Assembly (NCBI RefSeq): GCF_000472785.1
Contig: NZ_AXAL01000013.1
Span: forward strand, 124,001-188,000
Reading direction: 5' to 3'
Length of the DNA: 64,000 bases
DNA from: Mesorhizobium loti CJ3sym
GTDB taxonomy: Bacteria > Pseudomonadota > Alphaproteobacteria > Rhizobiales > Rhizobiaceae
Positions 1-8,540 of the stretch are shown here, piece by piece. The position numbers were made by a program, and so were the translations under genes. Below the pieces are notes generated by a model. That model saw only the letters and a list, made by a program, of their open reading frames with translations. It searched no databases and was not told the DNA's origin. The stretch's first letter is position 1; each line of letters opens with the position of its first letter.

Positions 1-77
1 AGGCGGGTTCGCCCACTTTTGCGACAGCAATCGAGGCCTATGTGCGCAGTGGGTCGCCGGCGGCCGAAACCAAATAA
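1..77 (+). CDS. 3' end of an unidentified upstream gene (partial)
   Basis: Read from base 3, an open frame runs off the left edge and stops with TAA at 75-77. The visible tail of about 24 residues ends in SPAAETK. The ATG of the next gene follows after two bases, which is the spacing expected inside an operon. Too little is present to name the product, and a chance open frame is possible. Confidence 0.4.
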   Translation, partial: AGSPTFATAIEAYVRSGSPAAETK

Positions 78-79
78 CG

Positions 80-3000
80 ATGGGAGGGGTCGCGATCGGT
101 TCCCGCCTCACACATGCCTGCCGCTGGCTCGCAGTGGCCGGAGCCCTGATCACGGCCTCGGTCGCCCGCGCCGAGGACGCGCCGGATTTCCATCTCGACC
201 TCGATACAGGGGGCCACACCGCCCGGATTGCCGATCTCGCCTTCACACCCGACGGCGAGGATCTCGTTTCGGCATCCGATGACAAGACCATCCGCATCTG
301 GGACTGGCAGAGCGGGGTGACGCTGCGCACCATTCGCGGCTATCTCGGCAACGGCAATGACGGCAAGATCTTCACCGTCGCTATCTCGCCGGACGGCAAG
401 ACGATCGCCGCCGGCGGCTATTTCGGCGCCAGCCTCGGTGACAAGCCGCCTTATGGCGATATCAGACTGTTCGACTTCGCCACCGGCAAGATGAAGGCCG
501 TGCTCAAGGCCGCCGATTACGCGACCTATGACCTCGCTTTTTCACCCGATGGAAAGACGCTGGCCGCCGGCGGTGCCGACGGTGTCATCTATCTCTGGAA
601 ACAGGACGACAAGGCCGCGCCCGGCTGGACACTGGACAAGAAGCTCGACGCCGATTCCTGGCACATCGACAAGCTGGCCTTCGCGGCCGCGGGAACCAGG
701 CTGGCGGCGACCACCACAGACAACGGCATCCGGCTCTGGGACGTGGTCAAGGGCGAGGAGATCGCCTTGCCTGCCGAAGCCGAGCCATTGCGCGACATCA
801 GCGTCATGGCGCTGGCCGTGTCTCAGGATGGTACCTTGTTTGCCACCGGCAGCAAGGACGGCCAGGTCCAGCTCTGGCGTGCGGCAGACGGCACGCTGGC
901 GCGGGCCATGCCGAAGCAGGATTTCCTCATCGGCTCGCTGATCTTCGCCAAGGGATCGAGGCTGGTCGCCTCCTGCGGCTATCGCTGCGCCGACAAGCAC
1001 CGCTCCGTCGTCTGGAACACCGATACGGGCGAGAAGCTGCTCGACTATGCCGGCCATGACGGCACGGTCTATGCCAGCGCCGCCAGTGCCAACGGCTCCC
1101 TGGTGGCGACCGCCGGTGGCACCCGCAACGCCATCCAGGTCTGGGACCCGGCGACGGGTGAACGTAAAGCTTTGCTACAAGGAGCCGGCGAGCCGGTGAC
1201 ATCAGTCGGCATCGACGCAGCGAATGGCATCATCGCCTGGGGCAATGCCAACCCCTGCCCCGAGCGCGTGGCTTGCCCCGAGCAGCTTGGCGCGTTGGAC
1301 AAGAGGCTGGAACTGCCGACCACGGAGCGGTTCTTCGTGGATCCGCAGCCGATAACGGAGCCAAGCTCGTTTGCCCGCGCCGCGCTGACCGACGGCCAGT
1401 GGTCGCTGCACGCCACCCAAGGCGGCAAGGATGCCTTGGAAAACGCGGTGCTGGAGATCGCCAATGGCGGCAAGGTGGTGCGCTCGATCGAGAACGATGC
1501 CACCAACGGCTTCGTCCATTCCGCCTTCACGCTGATCGACAACGGGCTTGGCCTGATCACTGGTGGCAATGACGGCACGCTGCTGGAATACAAGGCGGCC
1601 ACCGCCAGGGTTTCCGGCGAATTCACCGGCCATACCGGCGAAATCAACGCCATGGTTGCCTCGGAGAAATCAGGCCTTCTGGTCACCGGCAGCGCCGACC
1701 AGACGGTGCGGCTATGGAACCTGAAGACGCACGAGCTGATCGTGTCGATGTTCTTTGCCGGCTCGCAATGGATCGCCTGGATGCCGCAGGGCTACTACTA
1801 TTCCTCCGACGAGGGCGACAAGCTGATCGGCTGGCAGGTTAACCAGGGCCGCGACCATGAAGGCCGTTTCATCCGTGCCGGCCAGTTGAAGAAGTATCTC
1901 TGGAGCCCGGAAATGGTGCGCCGCGCCATCATCCTGCGCAGCGCAAAACAGGCGGTCAAGGAGATGCGACCGGGCGTCGACAACGAGTTGCAGAAACTGT
2001 TGCAGCGCAAGCCGCCGGAATTCGGCATTCGCCTCGCTGAAGACCAGACCAAGGTCCGCGACGGCTACGTCGCCGTCGAGATAACAGGCGCCAGGGAGGC
2101 CGGAACCGATGTTTCCGGCTTCTCGATCCTGTCGAACAGCCGCAATGTCGGCGACATTGCCACGCGCTCAGTGGACGGCGACAAGACCATCGTCGAGGTG
2201 CCGGTCGAAGACGGCCAAAACACCATCCGCGTCACCGGCACCAATGAATATGGCTACCTGACCGAGCGCAGCGTGACGGCGCTGGCGAGGAAGACCGAGA
2301 AGGCCGAAGCCAAGGGCAAGCTCTATGTCGCGGTCATCGGCGTCGACAAATATCCGTTCCTGACCGACGCCTGTTCAGGCCACGCCTGCGATTTGCGCTA
2401 TCCCGTCGACGACGCCACCGAATTCCTCAAGGTGATCGCGCAGAAATCGGCGCCCTTGTTCTCGTCGATGGAGACGCTGGTTCTTGTCAATCGTGAGGCG
2501 CTCGACGAAAGCCCGGACAAGGCCCAGCAGACCTACACGGTCGCCAGCGCCGACAACATCATGGAGCCGGATTCGCACACGATCGACGATCAGCTTGCCG
2601 ATTTCCTCGACAAGCCAGGTGAGCACGACACCACAATCATTTTCGTCGCCGGCCACGGCATCAACATCGACGAGGATTACTATTTCATCCCGACCGATGG
2701 CCGCAAACAGGATGCCGATCGCTGGAAGCGCTCCTCGCTTGTCGACTGGGGCGATATCCAGAAATCGGTCGAGCGGGCCAAGGGCATGCGCTTCATGCTG
2801 CTCGACACCTGCCATGCCGCCAACGCCTTCAACCCGCGCCTGGAAAAGGACGCGCAGGACGCCCGCATCGTCGTCTTCTCCGCCACCGCGGCCAACAACA
2901 CCGCTGCCGAACTGCCGGAGCTCGGCCACGGCGTCTTCACCTATTCGGTCCTCGAAGGCCTGCGCGGCAAGGCGAGAACTTCTGATGGCGGCGTGACGCT

Positions 3001-3112
3001 GTTCGGCCTTGCCGATTTCATTTCGCGTGAGGTGGTGCGGCTGACGTCGTCGAAGCAGAAGCCGTTCTACTATGTCGGCGGCGTGGAGAACATCGTGTTG
3101 GCTGAGCCGTGA
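80..3112 (+). CDS. Secreted WD40-repeat protein with C-terminal caspase-like (C14) peptidase domain
   Basis: A signal peptide (hydrophobic stretch LAVAGALITASVARA, then AED) precedes about seven WD40-like repeats spread over residues 35-580; several end in IRIWD, IRLWD, VRLWN or similar. A caspase-like domain starts near residue 747 (YVAVIGVDKYPF) and runs to the end at 1010. The catalytic pair is visible: His859 in VAGHG and Cys911 in LLDTCHA. WD40 plus C14 fusions are known in bacteria; the propeller is expected to bind a partner and the caspase fold to cleave after basic residues, though no substrate can be named. The signal peptide puts it in the periplasm or outside. Its TGA overlaps the GTG start of the next gene by four bases, so the two are probably translated together. 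No clear Shine-Dalgarno sequence was found before the ATG. Confidence 0.88.
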   Translation: MGGVAIGSRLTHACRWLAVAGALITASVARAEDAPDFHLDLDTGGHTARIADLAFTPDGEDLVSASDDKTIRIWDWQSGVTLRTIRGYLGNGNDGKIFTVAISPDGKTIAAGGYFGASLGDKPPYGDIRLFDFATGKMKAVLKAADYATYDLAFSPDGKTLAAGGADGVIYLWKQDDKAAPGWTLDKKLDADSWHIDKLAFAAAGTRLAATTTDNGIRLWDVVKGEEIALPAEAEPLRDISVMALAVSQDGTLFATGSKDGQVQLWRAADGTLARAMPKQDFLIGSLIFAKGSRLVASCGYRCADKHRSVVWNTDTGEKLLDYAGHDGTVYASAASANGSLVATAGGTRNAIQVWDPATGERKALLQGAGEPVTSVGIDAANGIIAWGNANPCPERVACPEQLGALDKRLELPTTERFFVDPQPITEPSSFARAALTDGQWSLHATQGGKDALENAVLEIANGGKVVRSIENDATNGFVHSAFTLIDNGLGLITGGNDGTLLEYKAATARVSGEFTGHTGEINAMVASEKSGLLVTGSADQTVRLWNLKTHELIVSMFFAGSQWIAWMPQGYYYSSDEGDKLIGWQVNQGRDHEGRFIRAGQLKKYLWSPEMVRRAIILRSAKQAVKEMRPGVDNELQKLLQRKPPEFGIRLAEDQTKVRDGYVAVEITGAREAGTDVSGFSILSNSRNVGDIATRSVDGDKTIVEVPVEDGQNTIRVTGTNEYGYLTERSVTALARKTEKAEAKGKLYVAVIGVDKYPFLTDACSGHACDLRYPVDDATEFLKVIAQKSAPLFSSMETLVLVNREALDESPDKAQQTYTVASADNIMEPDSHTIDDQLADFLDKPGEHDTTIIFVAGHGINIDEDYYFIPTDGRKQDADRWKRSSLVDWGDIQKSVERAKGMRFMLLDTCHAANAFNPRLEKDAQDARIVVFSATAANNTAAELPELGHGVFTYSVLEGLRGKARTSDGGVTLFGLADFISREVVRLTSSKQKPFYYVGGVENIVLAEP

Positions 3113-4803
3113 GGGGGCAGACCGGCATCCTGCTGATCTTCGCAGTCACGATGCTCGCGCTACCCCTCCCCACCTTCGCCGCTCCCATCGTCTGCCCGTC
3201 CGGCACCGAGAACTTCCCGCCTTTCTACGACGACGCCACCTTGTTCAAGGACGCCATCGCAAACGTCGCCAACGTTCCGCCATCCAACCAGCGGCTGACC
3301 GGCATCACGGTGCCGCATCATCTCCTGGCCGCCGACCTCGTGGCACTCGGCTTCCACGCCGCGTCCGGCTTCCGCTACAAGCGCATCGTCATCCTGTCGC
3401 CGGACCATTTTCACAAGACGCACAAGCTCTACGCCACCACGGTACGGGGCTTCGACACCGTGCTTGGGCCGGTAGCAGCCGACACCGATGCCGTGCGCCT
3501 TCTGGAGAAGAATGGCGACATGGTCGAGGACTCCTGCCTGTTCGACAAGGAGCACGGCGTGCGTGCCATGCTGCCGTTCCTGCACCACTATTTCCCCGAG
3601 GCGAAGATCGTGCCGATAGCGATGTCGGTGAAGGCGAAGCGCGGCGACTGGGACAGGCTGGCCGACGCGCTGAAACCGATCGCCGATCAGGATACGCTGA
3701 TTGTCGAATCCACTGACTTTTCGCACTATCTGCCGCAGCATGATTCCAGGCGCTTCGACCAGCAGTCCCTGAACCTGCTGGCCGCTGGCTCGCTCGACGG
3801 TATTGCAGCGCTGCGCCAGCCCGATCATGCCGATTCCGTCGGCGCGCTCTACATCCAGACCAGACTGCAGCGCGAATTGTTCGGCGCACAGCCGCTGGTC
3901 GTCGCCAACGAGAACTCGCAGGAACACACATCGGATTATGTCGAGCGCACCACCAGCTATGTGGTTGCGCTGTTCGGCGCCTTCGGCCCCGGCTTCAACA
4001 ATCCGGCGCGGCCAAAGGACAGGATCTATTATCTCGCCGGTGACGTGAATTTCGGCCGCGCCATGAAGAAGGTCCTGGTCCGCGACGGTGTTGCCGACAA
4101 GATCGTCGACAGCATCCTGTCGCTGACCGGATCGCGGCCGCTGATCGTCAATCTCGAAGGCATCATCCTGCCCAACGTGCCGGAAGCGATCGACGACATG
4201 ACGCTGGCGATGCCGGGAGACCTCGCTGCCGGCATGCTCAAGCGGCTGCATGTCGCCGGCGTCAGCCTCGCCAACAATCACGCTTACGACCTCGGTCCGT
4301 CAGGCTATGCCGAGACGCTGCGCGCGCTGGATGCGGCCGGCATCCCGCATTTCGGCCAGGGCGAAACGCTGGCGCTTGCCGATCTCGACCTTGTCGGCCT
4401 GACCGATATCGACACCAACGGATCGAAGAACACCGACCTGTTGACCCCTGCCTTGCTCGACCGGCTGCTGCATGAGAACGCGCAGCGGCCGGTCGTCGCC
4501 TTCGTCCACTGGGGCCGCGAGTACAAGACCGAACCCTCGGCGCGCGAAGAGATGCTTGCCGATGAGATGCGGCTGCGTGGCGTCTCGGCCATTGTCGGTG
4601 GCCATCCGCATGTGTCGAGCGAGGCGATCGTCCCGCTTGCCGGCGGCGATGTGGCGGAAGTCTATTCGCTCGGCAATTTCCTGTTCGACCAGAGCGCTGA
4701 GCGCTCATCCGGATCGATGCTGGAACTGCGCGTCTTCGCCCAGGGCACGATCTTCACCAGGCTCATCCCGCTGCCCAACTATTTCGAGATGGGTAGAAAA
4801 TAG
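3109..4803 (+). CDS. Secreted two-domain protein: MEMO/AmmeMemoRadiSam B-like domain fused to CapA-type phosphoesterase domain
   Basis: The GTG start overlaps the preceding stop (GTGA). A signal peptide ends around TFAAP. Residues about 50-290 look like the MEMO family: PHH after a short strand, SPDHFH, and TDFSHY supply the His/Asp residues that line the metal site in that family. Residues about 305-555 are CapA-like (calcineurin-type fold used in poly-gamma-glutamate and capsule work): GDVNFGR with Asp312, VNLEG, ANNH with His391, VHWG, and GGHPH at 497-501. MEMO proteins act in redox or metal chemistry, while CapA domains are putative metallophosphoesterases, so two metal centres may sit in one periplasmic protein. 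I infer no specific substrate. It ends against a mosaic repeat shared with the convergent gene. Confidence 0.85.
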   Translation: MRGQTGILLIFAVTMLALPLPTFAAPIVCPSGTENFPPFYDDATLFKDAIANVANVPPSNQRLTGITVPHHLLAADLVALGFHAASGFRYKRIVILSPDHFHKTHKLYATTVRGFDTVLGPVAADTDAVRLLEKNGDMVEDSCLFDKEHGVRAMLPFLHHYFPEAKIVPIAMSVKAKRGDWDRLADALKPIADQDTLIVESTDFSHYLPQHDSRRFDQQSLNLLAAGSLDGIAALRQPDHADSVGALYIQTRLQRELFGAQPLVVANENSQEHTSDYVERTTSYVVALFGAFGPGFNNPARPKDRIYYLAGDVNFGRAMKKVLVRDGVADKIVDSILSLTGSRPLIVNLEGIILPNVPEAIDDMTLAMPGDLAAGMLKRLHVAGVSLANNHAYDLGPSGYAETLRALDAAGIPHFGQGETLALADLDLVGLTDIDTNGSKNTDLLTPALLDRLLHENAQRPVVAFVHWGREYKTEPSAREEMLADEMRLRGVSAIVGGHPHVSSEAIVPLAGGDVAEVYSLGNFLFDQSAERSSGSMLELRVFAQGTIFTRLIPLPNYFEMGRK

Positions 4804-4817
4804 GCGCCTCCTGGATC

Positions 4818-4987
4818 AGGGTGTGTTGAGATTCAGGTCAGGCCGTGCCGAGAATGGTGGTCTACGAGAACCGGAGCGGAGCGTACGTTTGGGTACGTGA
4901 GCACAGTTCTACTGCGACGCAGTAGAACTGGGAAGCGCAGGAGACTGCCATTCGCAGGCCGGCATCACCTGAATATCAATACACCCT
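4818..4987. repeat. Mosaic intergenic repeat, copy 1
   Basis: The element is bounded by a 21-bp inverted repeat with two mismatches (AGGGTGTGTTGAGATTCAGG on the left, its complement on the right). Inside is a stem around GAGCGTAC...GTACGTGAGC and a separate palindrome near 4904-4928 (AGTTCTACTGCG/CGCAGTAGAACT). It lies between convergent genes, and its right end supplies the stop codon of the minus-strand gene. Copies 2 and 3 lie at 18651-18872 and 45178-45322. Confidence 0.85.
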
Positions 4988-6815
4988 AGCCGCAGCCAGC
5001 CATCTGGCGCGGCAAATAACACGCCGCCGGTTCGGTCTTGGTCTCGAACAGCGACCGCTTCGGCTTGAAATAGAAAAGGGTCACCGGCTTGCTCTCCCGC
5101 ACGCTGCCATCGGCGAAGTGCGCGGCAATGCTGAAACTGTGGACCGACGACATAGCCGACCACATCTTCAGCCGTGCCGTATAGGCGCTGATATTCTTGT
5201 TGCCGCGCACCGGCATGGGAATCGTGTAGTCGTGCTTGCCGATCGGGAATTCGATGTTTTGGTAGCGCATCGCTTCCGGGCTACCACCACCGCCATCGCC
5301 GCATTCGGCCATCGATTCGGGTGTCTCGAAGACAGCCATGGTCATCTGGGCGCGAAACTGCTCGCTCTGTTGAAAGACATGGCCTTCGTCGTCGGCCCAG
5401 GAATAGTCGAACTTGCCGATGGCGTTCAGCGTCATCGCCTGGTTGAAATTGCCGAGATAGTCGCCGACCTCGCCGAACTTGATCTTGTTGGTGAGCTGGC
5501 TGCGGCAGACATTGAGACTGTCGACCGAGGGACAGGGAAAACGTCCCGTCTCCAGGCTCGCCGTATCGACGCCGGCCTCGTCGAGCACGTTCTTGATCGA
5601 GACGTCGACGCCCTCGCCGAAACCGCCGACGTCCTTGGTGAACATGCGGCTTGGCTGGCCCGTTGGCTTGCCGTCCTCGTCCACCGTGGTGAACTGGATC
5701 GACATCTTCATGTCCTTGGCGTCGCCCCAGCCATTGTTGATGATCGTGAAATCCGGCCGGAAGCCGATGCAGCCGAAATGCTCCGAGATCGACAGCATCG
5801 GCTTGCGGTAGGCGTCGCTGGCCGCGACCTTCATTTCCAGGCTGTCGAGCTTGACCTTGGACTCGTCCGTCGTCTTCAGGTCGACTTCGGCAAAGGCCGG
5901 CGTATCCTCCCAGTCCGGCCCGCCATAGACATTCGTGGTGTTGACCTGCCCGGTGCCGTTCCAGGCATCGTTGTAGAGGGCTTCGGTCGGGTAAATCGCG
6001 ATGTCCTCGTCGCGCACCAGATGCTGGTATTGCATGTCGGCCTGCTGGGTCATGCGCTGATCGACGACGACGCCGATCTCGACCTTGTCGGCATCGCCGC
6101 CGCCGGCCTGCGCCTTGAGCAGGCCGCTGACCCTGGCATCGGCCAGCACGTCCGGGCGCGAGCCACCGACCTCCCTGCCCATCACCCATTGCGATTCATA
6201 GACCGTGCCGCCGGCGAGCCGCGTCTGGCCCTTGCCATTCTTCAGCCCATCAACAAATAAGCCGACGAATATTTCGCCTGTCTTCGACAGCAACCTGCCT
6301 TCGCCATTCGGGATGCCGGCGACGAACTGGCCTTCATAGCGGTTGCCGCCGGCATCGATATGAATGCCCTTGCCGTTGAGTTCTCCGGACAGCCAATCGC
6401 CGTCGAACACCTCGCCCGAGCGCAGTTCGAGCCGGCCTTGCCCATCGGCCCGGCCGTTTCTGAGGCCGCCGAAGTAGCTGGAGTAGACAGTCTTCGGGTC
6501 ATAGCTCGCCGAGCCGCGTACCCGCCACACCAGCCTGCCCTTGCCGTTGATGGTACCGTCCCCAGTGATCGTCCCATCAGGCGACTGGCCCGCCGCCGGT
6601 TCCCAGACGAAATCCAGGTTCTTCTCCGGATGAAAGTCCCAGACCCGCACGGTCCGGCGCAGCACGGAGCGTGTGTCCGCCTGGTAGAGGATCTGCACGC
6701 GCTCAGCCCAGGCGCCGGCGGGCGGCGTGGACGGATCGGCGAAAACCGGCGAAAGCATCAACGCTCCCAGCATCGATGCCGCCGCGATCCCAAAAATTGC
6801 CCTTGCCCGCGCCAT
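4986..6815 (-). CDS. Secreted MORN-repeat protein
   Basis: The protein has 609 residues. I chose the ATG at 6815 because a purine-rich site (AAAGGGG) lies upstream and the product then begins with a good signal peptide (MARARAIFGIAAASMLG, cleavage near VFADP). Residues about 95-240 hold five to six MORN-like repeats, seen as GxxNGKG, NGRADGQG, NGKG, NGEG and NGKGQ spaced roughly 23 residues apart. The last 370 residues are rich in beta-type sequence and match no family I recognise; several cysteines there could form disulfides. MORN repeats bind membranes or proteins in eukaryotes, but the role of secreted bacterial versions is not known. The stop codon lies in the terminal repeat of the intergenic element. 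Confidence 0.8.
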   Translation of the reverse strand: MARARAIFGIAAASMLGALMLSPVFADPSTPPAGAWAERVQILYQADTRSVLRRTVRVWDFHPEKNLDFVWEPAAGQSPDGTITGDGTINGKGRLVWRVRGSASYDPKTVYSSYFGGLRNGRADGQGRLELRSGEVFDGDWLSGELNGKGIHIDAGGNRYEGQFVAGIPNGEGRLLSKTGEIFVGLFVDGLKNGKGQTRLAGGTVYESQWVMGREVGGSRPDVLADARVSGLLKAQAGGGDADKVEIGVVVDQRMTQQADMQYQHLVRDEDIAIYPTEALYNDAWNGTGQVNTTNVYGGPDWEDTPAFAEVDLKTTDESKVKLDSLEMKVAASDAYRKPMLSISEHFGCIGFRPDFTIINNGWGDAKDMKMSIQFTTVDEDGKPTGQPSRMFTKDVGGFGEGVDVSIKNVLDEAGVDTASLETGRFPCPSVDSLNVCRSQLTNKIKFGEVGDYLGNFNQAMTLNAIGKFDYSWADDEGHVFQQSEQFRAQMTMAVFETPESMAECGDGGGGSPEAMRYQNIEFPIGKHDYTIPMPVRGNKNISAYTARLKMWSAMSSVHSFSIAAHFADGSVRESKPVTLFYFKPKRSLFETKTEPAACYLPRQMAGCG

Positions 6816-6860
6816 CCCATAACCCCTTTGGATGCCCCAACCCCTTGGCAAGTCGAGCCT

Positions 6861-6952
6861 AGAGCAATTCCAGGAAAAGTGTGAGCGGTTTTCCCGGGAA
6901 GAGTGCGTAGCGCTTTCCCTTGAGAATTGCGTCAAAACAAGGAGATAGAGCG
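6861..6952. repeat. Small rhizobial repeat (GAGCAATTCC family), copy 1
   Basis: The stretch begins AGAGCAATTCCAGGAAAAG and ends near GAATTGCGTCAAAACAAGG, with GGAAAA/TTTTCC pairing inside. I recall this motif as very common between genes in Mesorhizobium and relatives. A shorter copy is at 31698-31746. Here it lies upstream of the MORN gene and downstream of a protease gene on the same strand, so it may affect transcript ends. Confidence 0.75.
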
Positions 6953-6999
6953 GCGAGTCGGCCTCGTGCAAGGGGAGCCGCGCAGGAAGCGTCGGCATG

Positions 7000-7030
7000 A
7001 AAAAGGCGGCGGGATTGACCCGCCGCCTTT
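7000..7030 (-). terminator. Intrinsic terminator of the V8-like protease gene
   Basis: A perfect 12-bp stem (AAAGGCGGCGGG at 7002-7013, partner at 7019-7030) has a five-base loop and is followed on the minus strand by a T run. It lies 25 bases after the stop of the minus-strand protease gene. Confidence 0.9.
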
Positions 7031-7054
7031 GCATTCATTGCGAGCCCAGCCTGC

Positions 7055-8143
7055 TTATTTATACAGGCTGTTGATCCACTGGATGTTGGCGGCGTTCAGG
7101 CGCACGGCGGTGTTCGCTTCGGGACTTTCCGCCACGTTGACACCGGTAATGATGCGCTGCTTGGAGTTGTTGTCATAGGCATAGACAGCGCTGCCGCTCG
7201 ATCCCGGGAACGTATCGCAGTCATACTGGAAATATTCCGGTGCGATGTTTTCGGCCTTCACTTCGCAGCTTGCCTTCCACATCGTGCCCATCGGCTTGTC
7301 GCCGGGATAGCCGACGAGGTTGGCGGTGAAGTCGCCAAGATCGTCATAGTTGGCATAGCCCAGCCAGCCGAGGTTGGTGCCGACATCCTGCTTCAGCGTG
7401 ATGATGCCGAGATCCCACGGGATCACAGAACCATAATAACCCTGGTAGTTGTCGATGAAGCCCTGCAGCACATAGGCGCTTTCATAGTCGAAAGCGCCGA
7501 ACGGCGCGTCGTCCTTGGTGCTGCCGTTGAGGCCCGGCACGAACAGATAGTCCGACAACCAGTCCTTGTCCTCATGGCTGTAGAGGCAGTGCGCAGCGGT
7601 GAGCACGGTGCGCGGGCCGATCAGCGTTGCCGAGCAACTGCCGTAACCGGTCTTCGACTTGGCTTCGAGATAGCCGATTGCCGAGAACGGATAGGTCTTG
7701 GTGTTCTTGACCTGCTCGCGATCGTCGGTGCCGAAAACCTGGCGGCCGGCTTCGCCTTCGCCGAGCCCTGGATCCTCGGTCTTGCGCGGGCCGCCTTCAG
7801 TCCCATTGGCCGGCGCGTTCAGTTCCTTGATGATGATCTCGCGCAGAGCTTCGCTCGGCTCGATCTTGATCACCTTGCCATCGGCGGACCGTCCGACGAT
7901 GCCATAGGATTTGACAGCCGTCTTCTCGTCGGTGAGCGGCGCGGCGCGGCTGTCTTCGTCAGTCAGCTTCGGTGTCGTGATTGGCTTTGCCCGACCCGCC
8001 TTGAAGTCGCCTGAAGATACGTCCCGCATGCTTTCGCCATTGCCGCCATTGGCGGAGCCGGGGTCGGCGGCGAAAGCCGGAACAACCCACATTGCAGTGG
8101 AAAGCAATGCGGACGCTATGATGGTGTTAGTCAGTTTTGTCAT
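7055..8143 (-). CDS. Secreted V8-like serine protease (S1B type)
   Basis: The protein has 362 residues. The ATG at 8143 was chosen because GGGAGAG lies eight bases upstream and the N-terminus is then a signal peptide (TIIASALLSTAMWVVPAFA). A proregion of roughly 130 residues precedes the peptidase domain. The triad is visible: His185 in LTAAHCLY, Asp in WDLGIITL, and Ser316 in GSSGSAV. The GSSGS serine motif and the spacing resemble glutamyl endopeptidase/V8 enzymes rather than trypsin. It should act in the periplasm or outside the cell. A different-family serine protease gene diverges from it 397 bases away. Confidence 0.9.
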   Translation of the reverse strand: MTKLTNTIIASALLSTAMWVVPAFAADPGSANGGNGESMRDVSSGDFKAGRAKPITTPKLTDEDSRAAPLTDEKTAVKSYGIVGRSADGKVIKIEPSEALREIIIKELNAPANGTEGGPRKTEDPGLGEGEAGRQVFGTDDREQVKNTKTYPFSAIGYLEAKSKTGYGSCSATLIGPRTVLTAAHCLYSHEDKDWLSDYLFVPGLNGSTKDDAPFGAFDYESAYVLQGFIDNYQGYYGSVIPWDLGIITLKQDVGTNLGWLGYANYDDLGDFTANLVGYPGDKPMGTMWKASCEVKAENIAPEYFQYDCDTFPGSSGSAVYAYDNNSKQRIITGVNVAESPEANTAVRLNAANIQWINSLYK

Positions 8144-8540
8144 GGTGAGACTCTCCCAAAAGTCAGCAAGGACTGGATCCAAATACAGAAATATTGTCGA
8201 GATCGTGGTGACGCCGAAAAATGATTTTGTTCACCGGCATTCCCCCGACCGTTGTTCTCGGCGGTCATTTTCAAGGCCCCCGCCAAAAAATTCCAATCGG
8301 GGTATACTGCCTAAAATAATCCAACATTGGCAATGACAAATCGCTTCCACGTAGCCCGTGGGGGGCTATAGGGTTTTGTGCGGGTTCTGCTCGCGGGCAC
8401 GGTTAGCAAAAGTGGGATGCGGTTTTGTGACCGGTCGCGCGTCGTTTCGATACGGCACGCGTCAAAGTCGCCGGACCGGCACTCCTCCTTGCACAATGCC
8501 TGGCGTCGATCCGCGCGGGAGAATTCTCAGGAGGTTTCAG
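8144..8540. other. Divergent intergenic region between two protease genes
   Basis: About 400 bases hold no convincing gene. The reading frame of the right-hand protease is open through much of it, but no signal peptide or ribosome site supports an earlier start. Promoters for both proteases must lie here, but I could not assign -35 or -10 boxes with confidence. Confidence 0.5.

Noticed and set aside
3160..4281. 373-codon minus-strand frame opposite the MEMO-CapA gene
   Set aside because: Antisense shadow without domains; the plus-strand protein is clear.
5118..6260. Long plus-strand open frame of 380 codons opposite the MORN gene
   Set aside because: It is a shadow of the GC-rich minus-strand gene: no signal sequence or recognisable domain and repetitive Arg/Asp/His composition.
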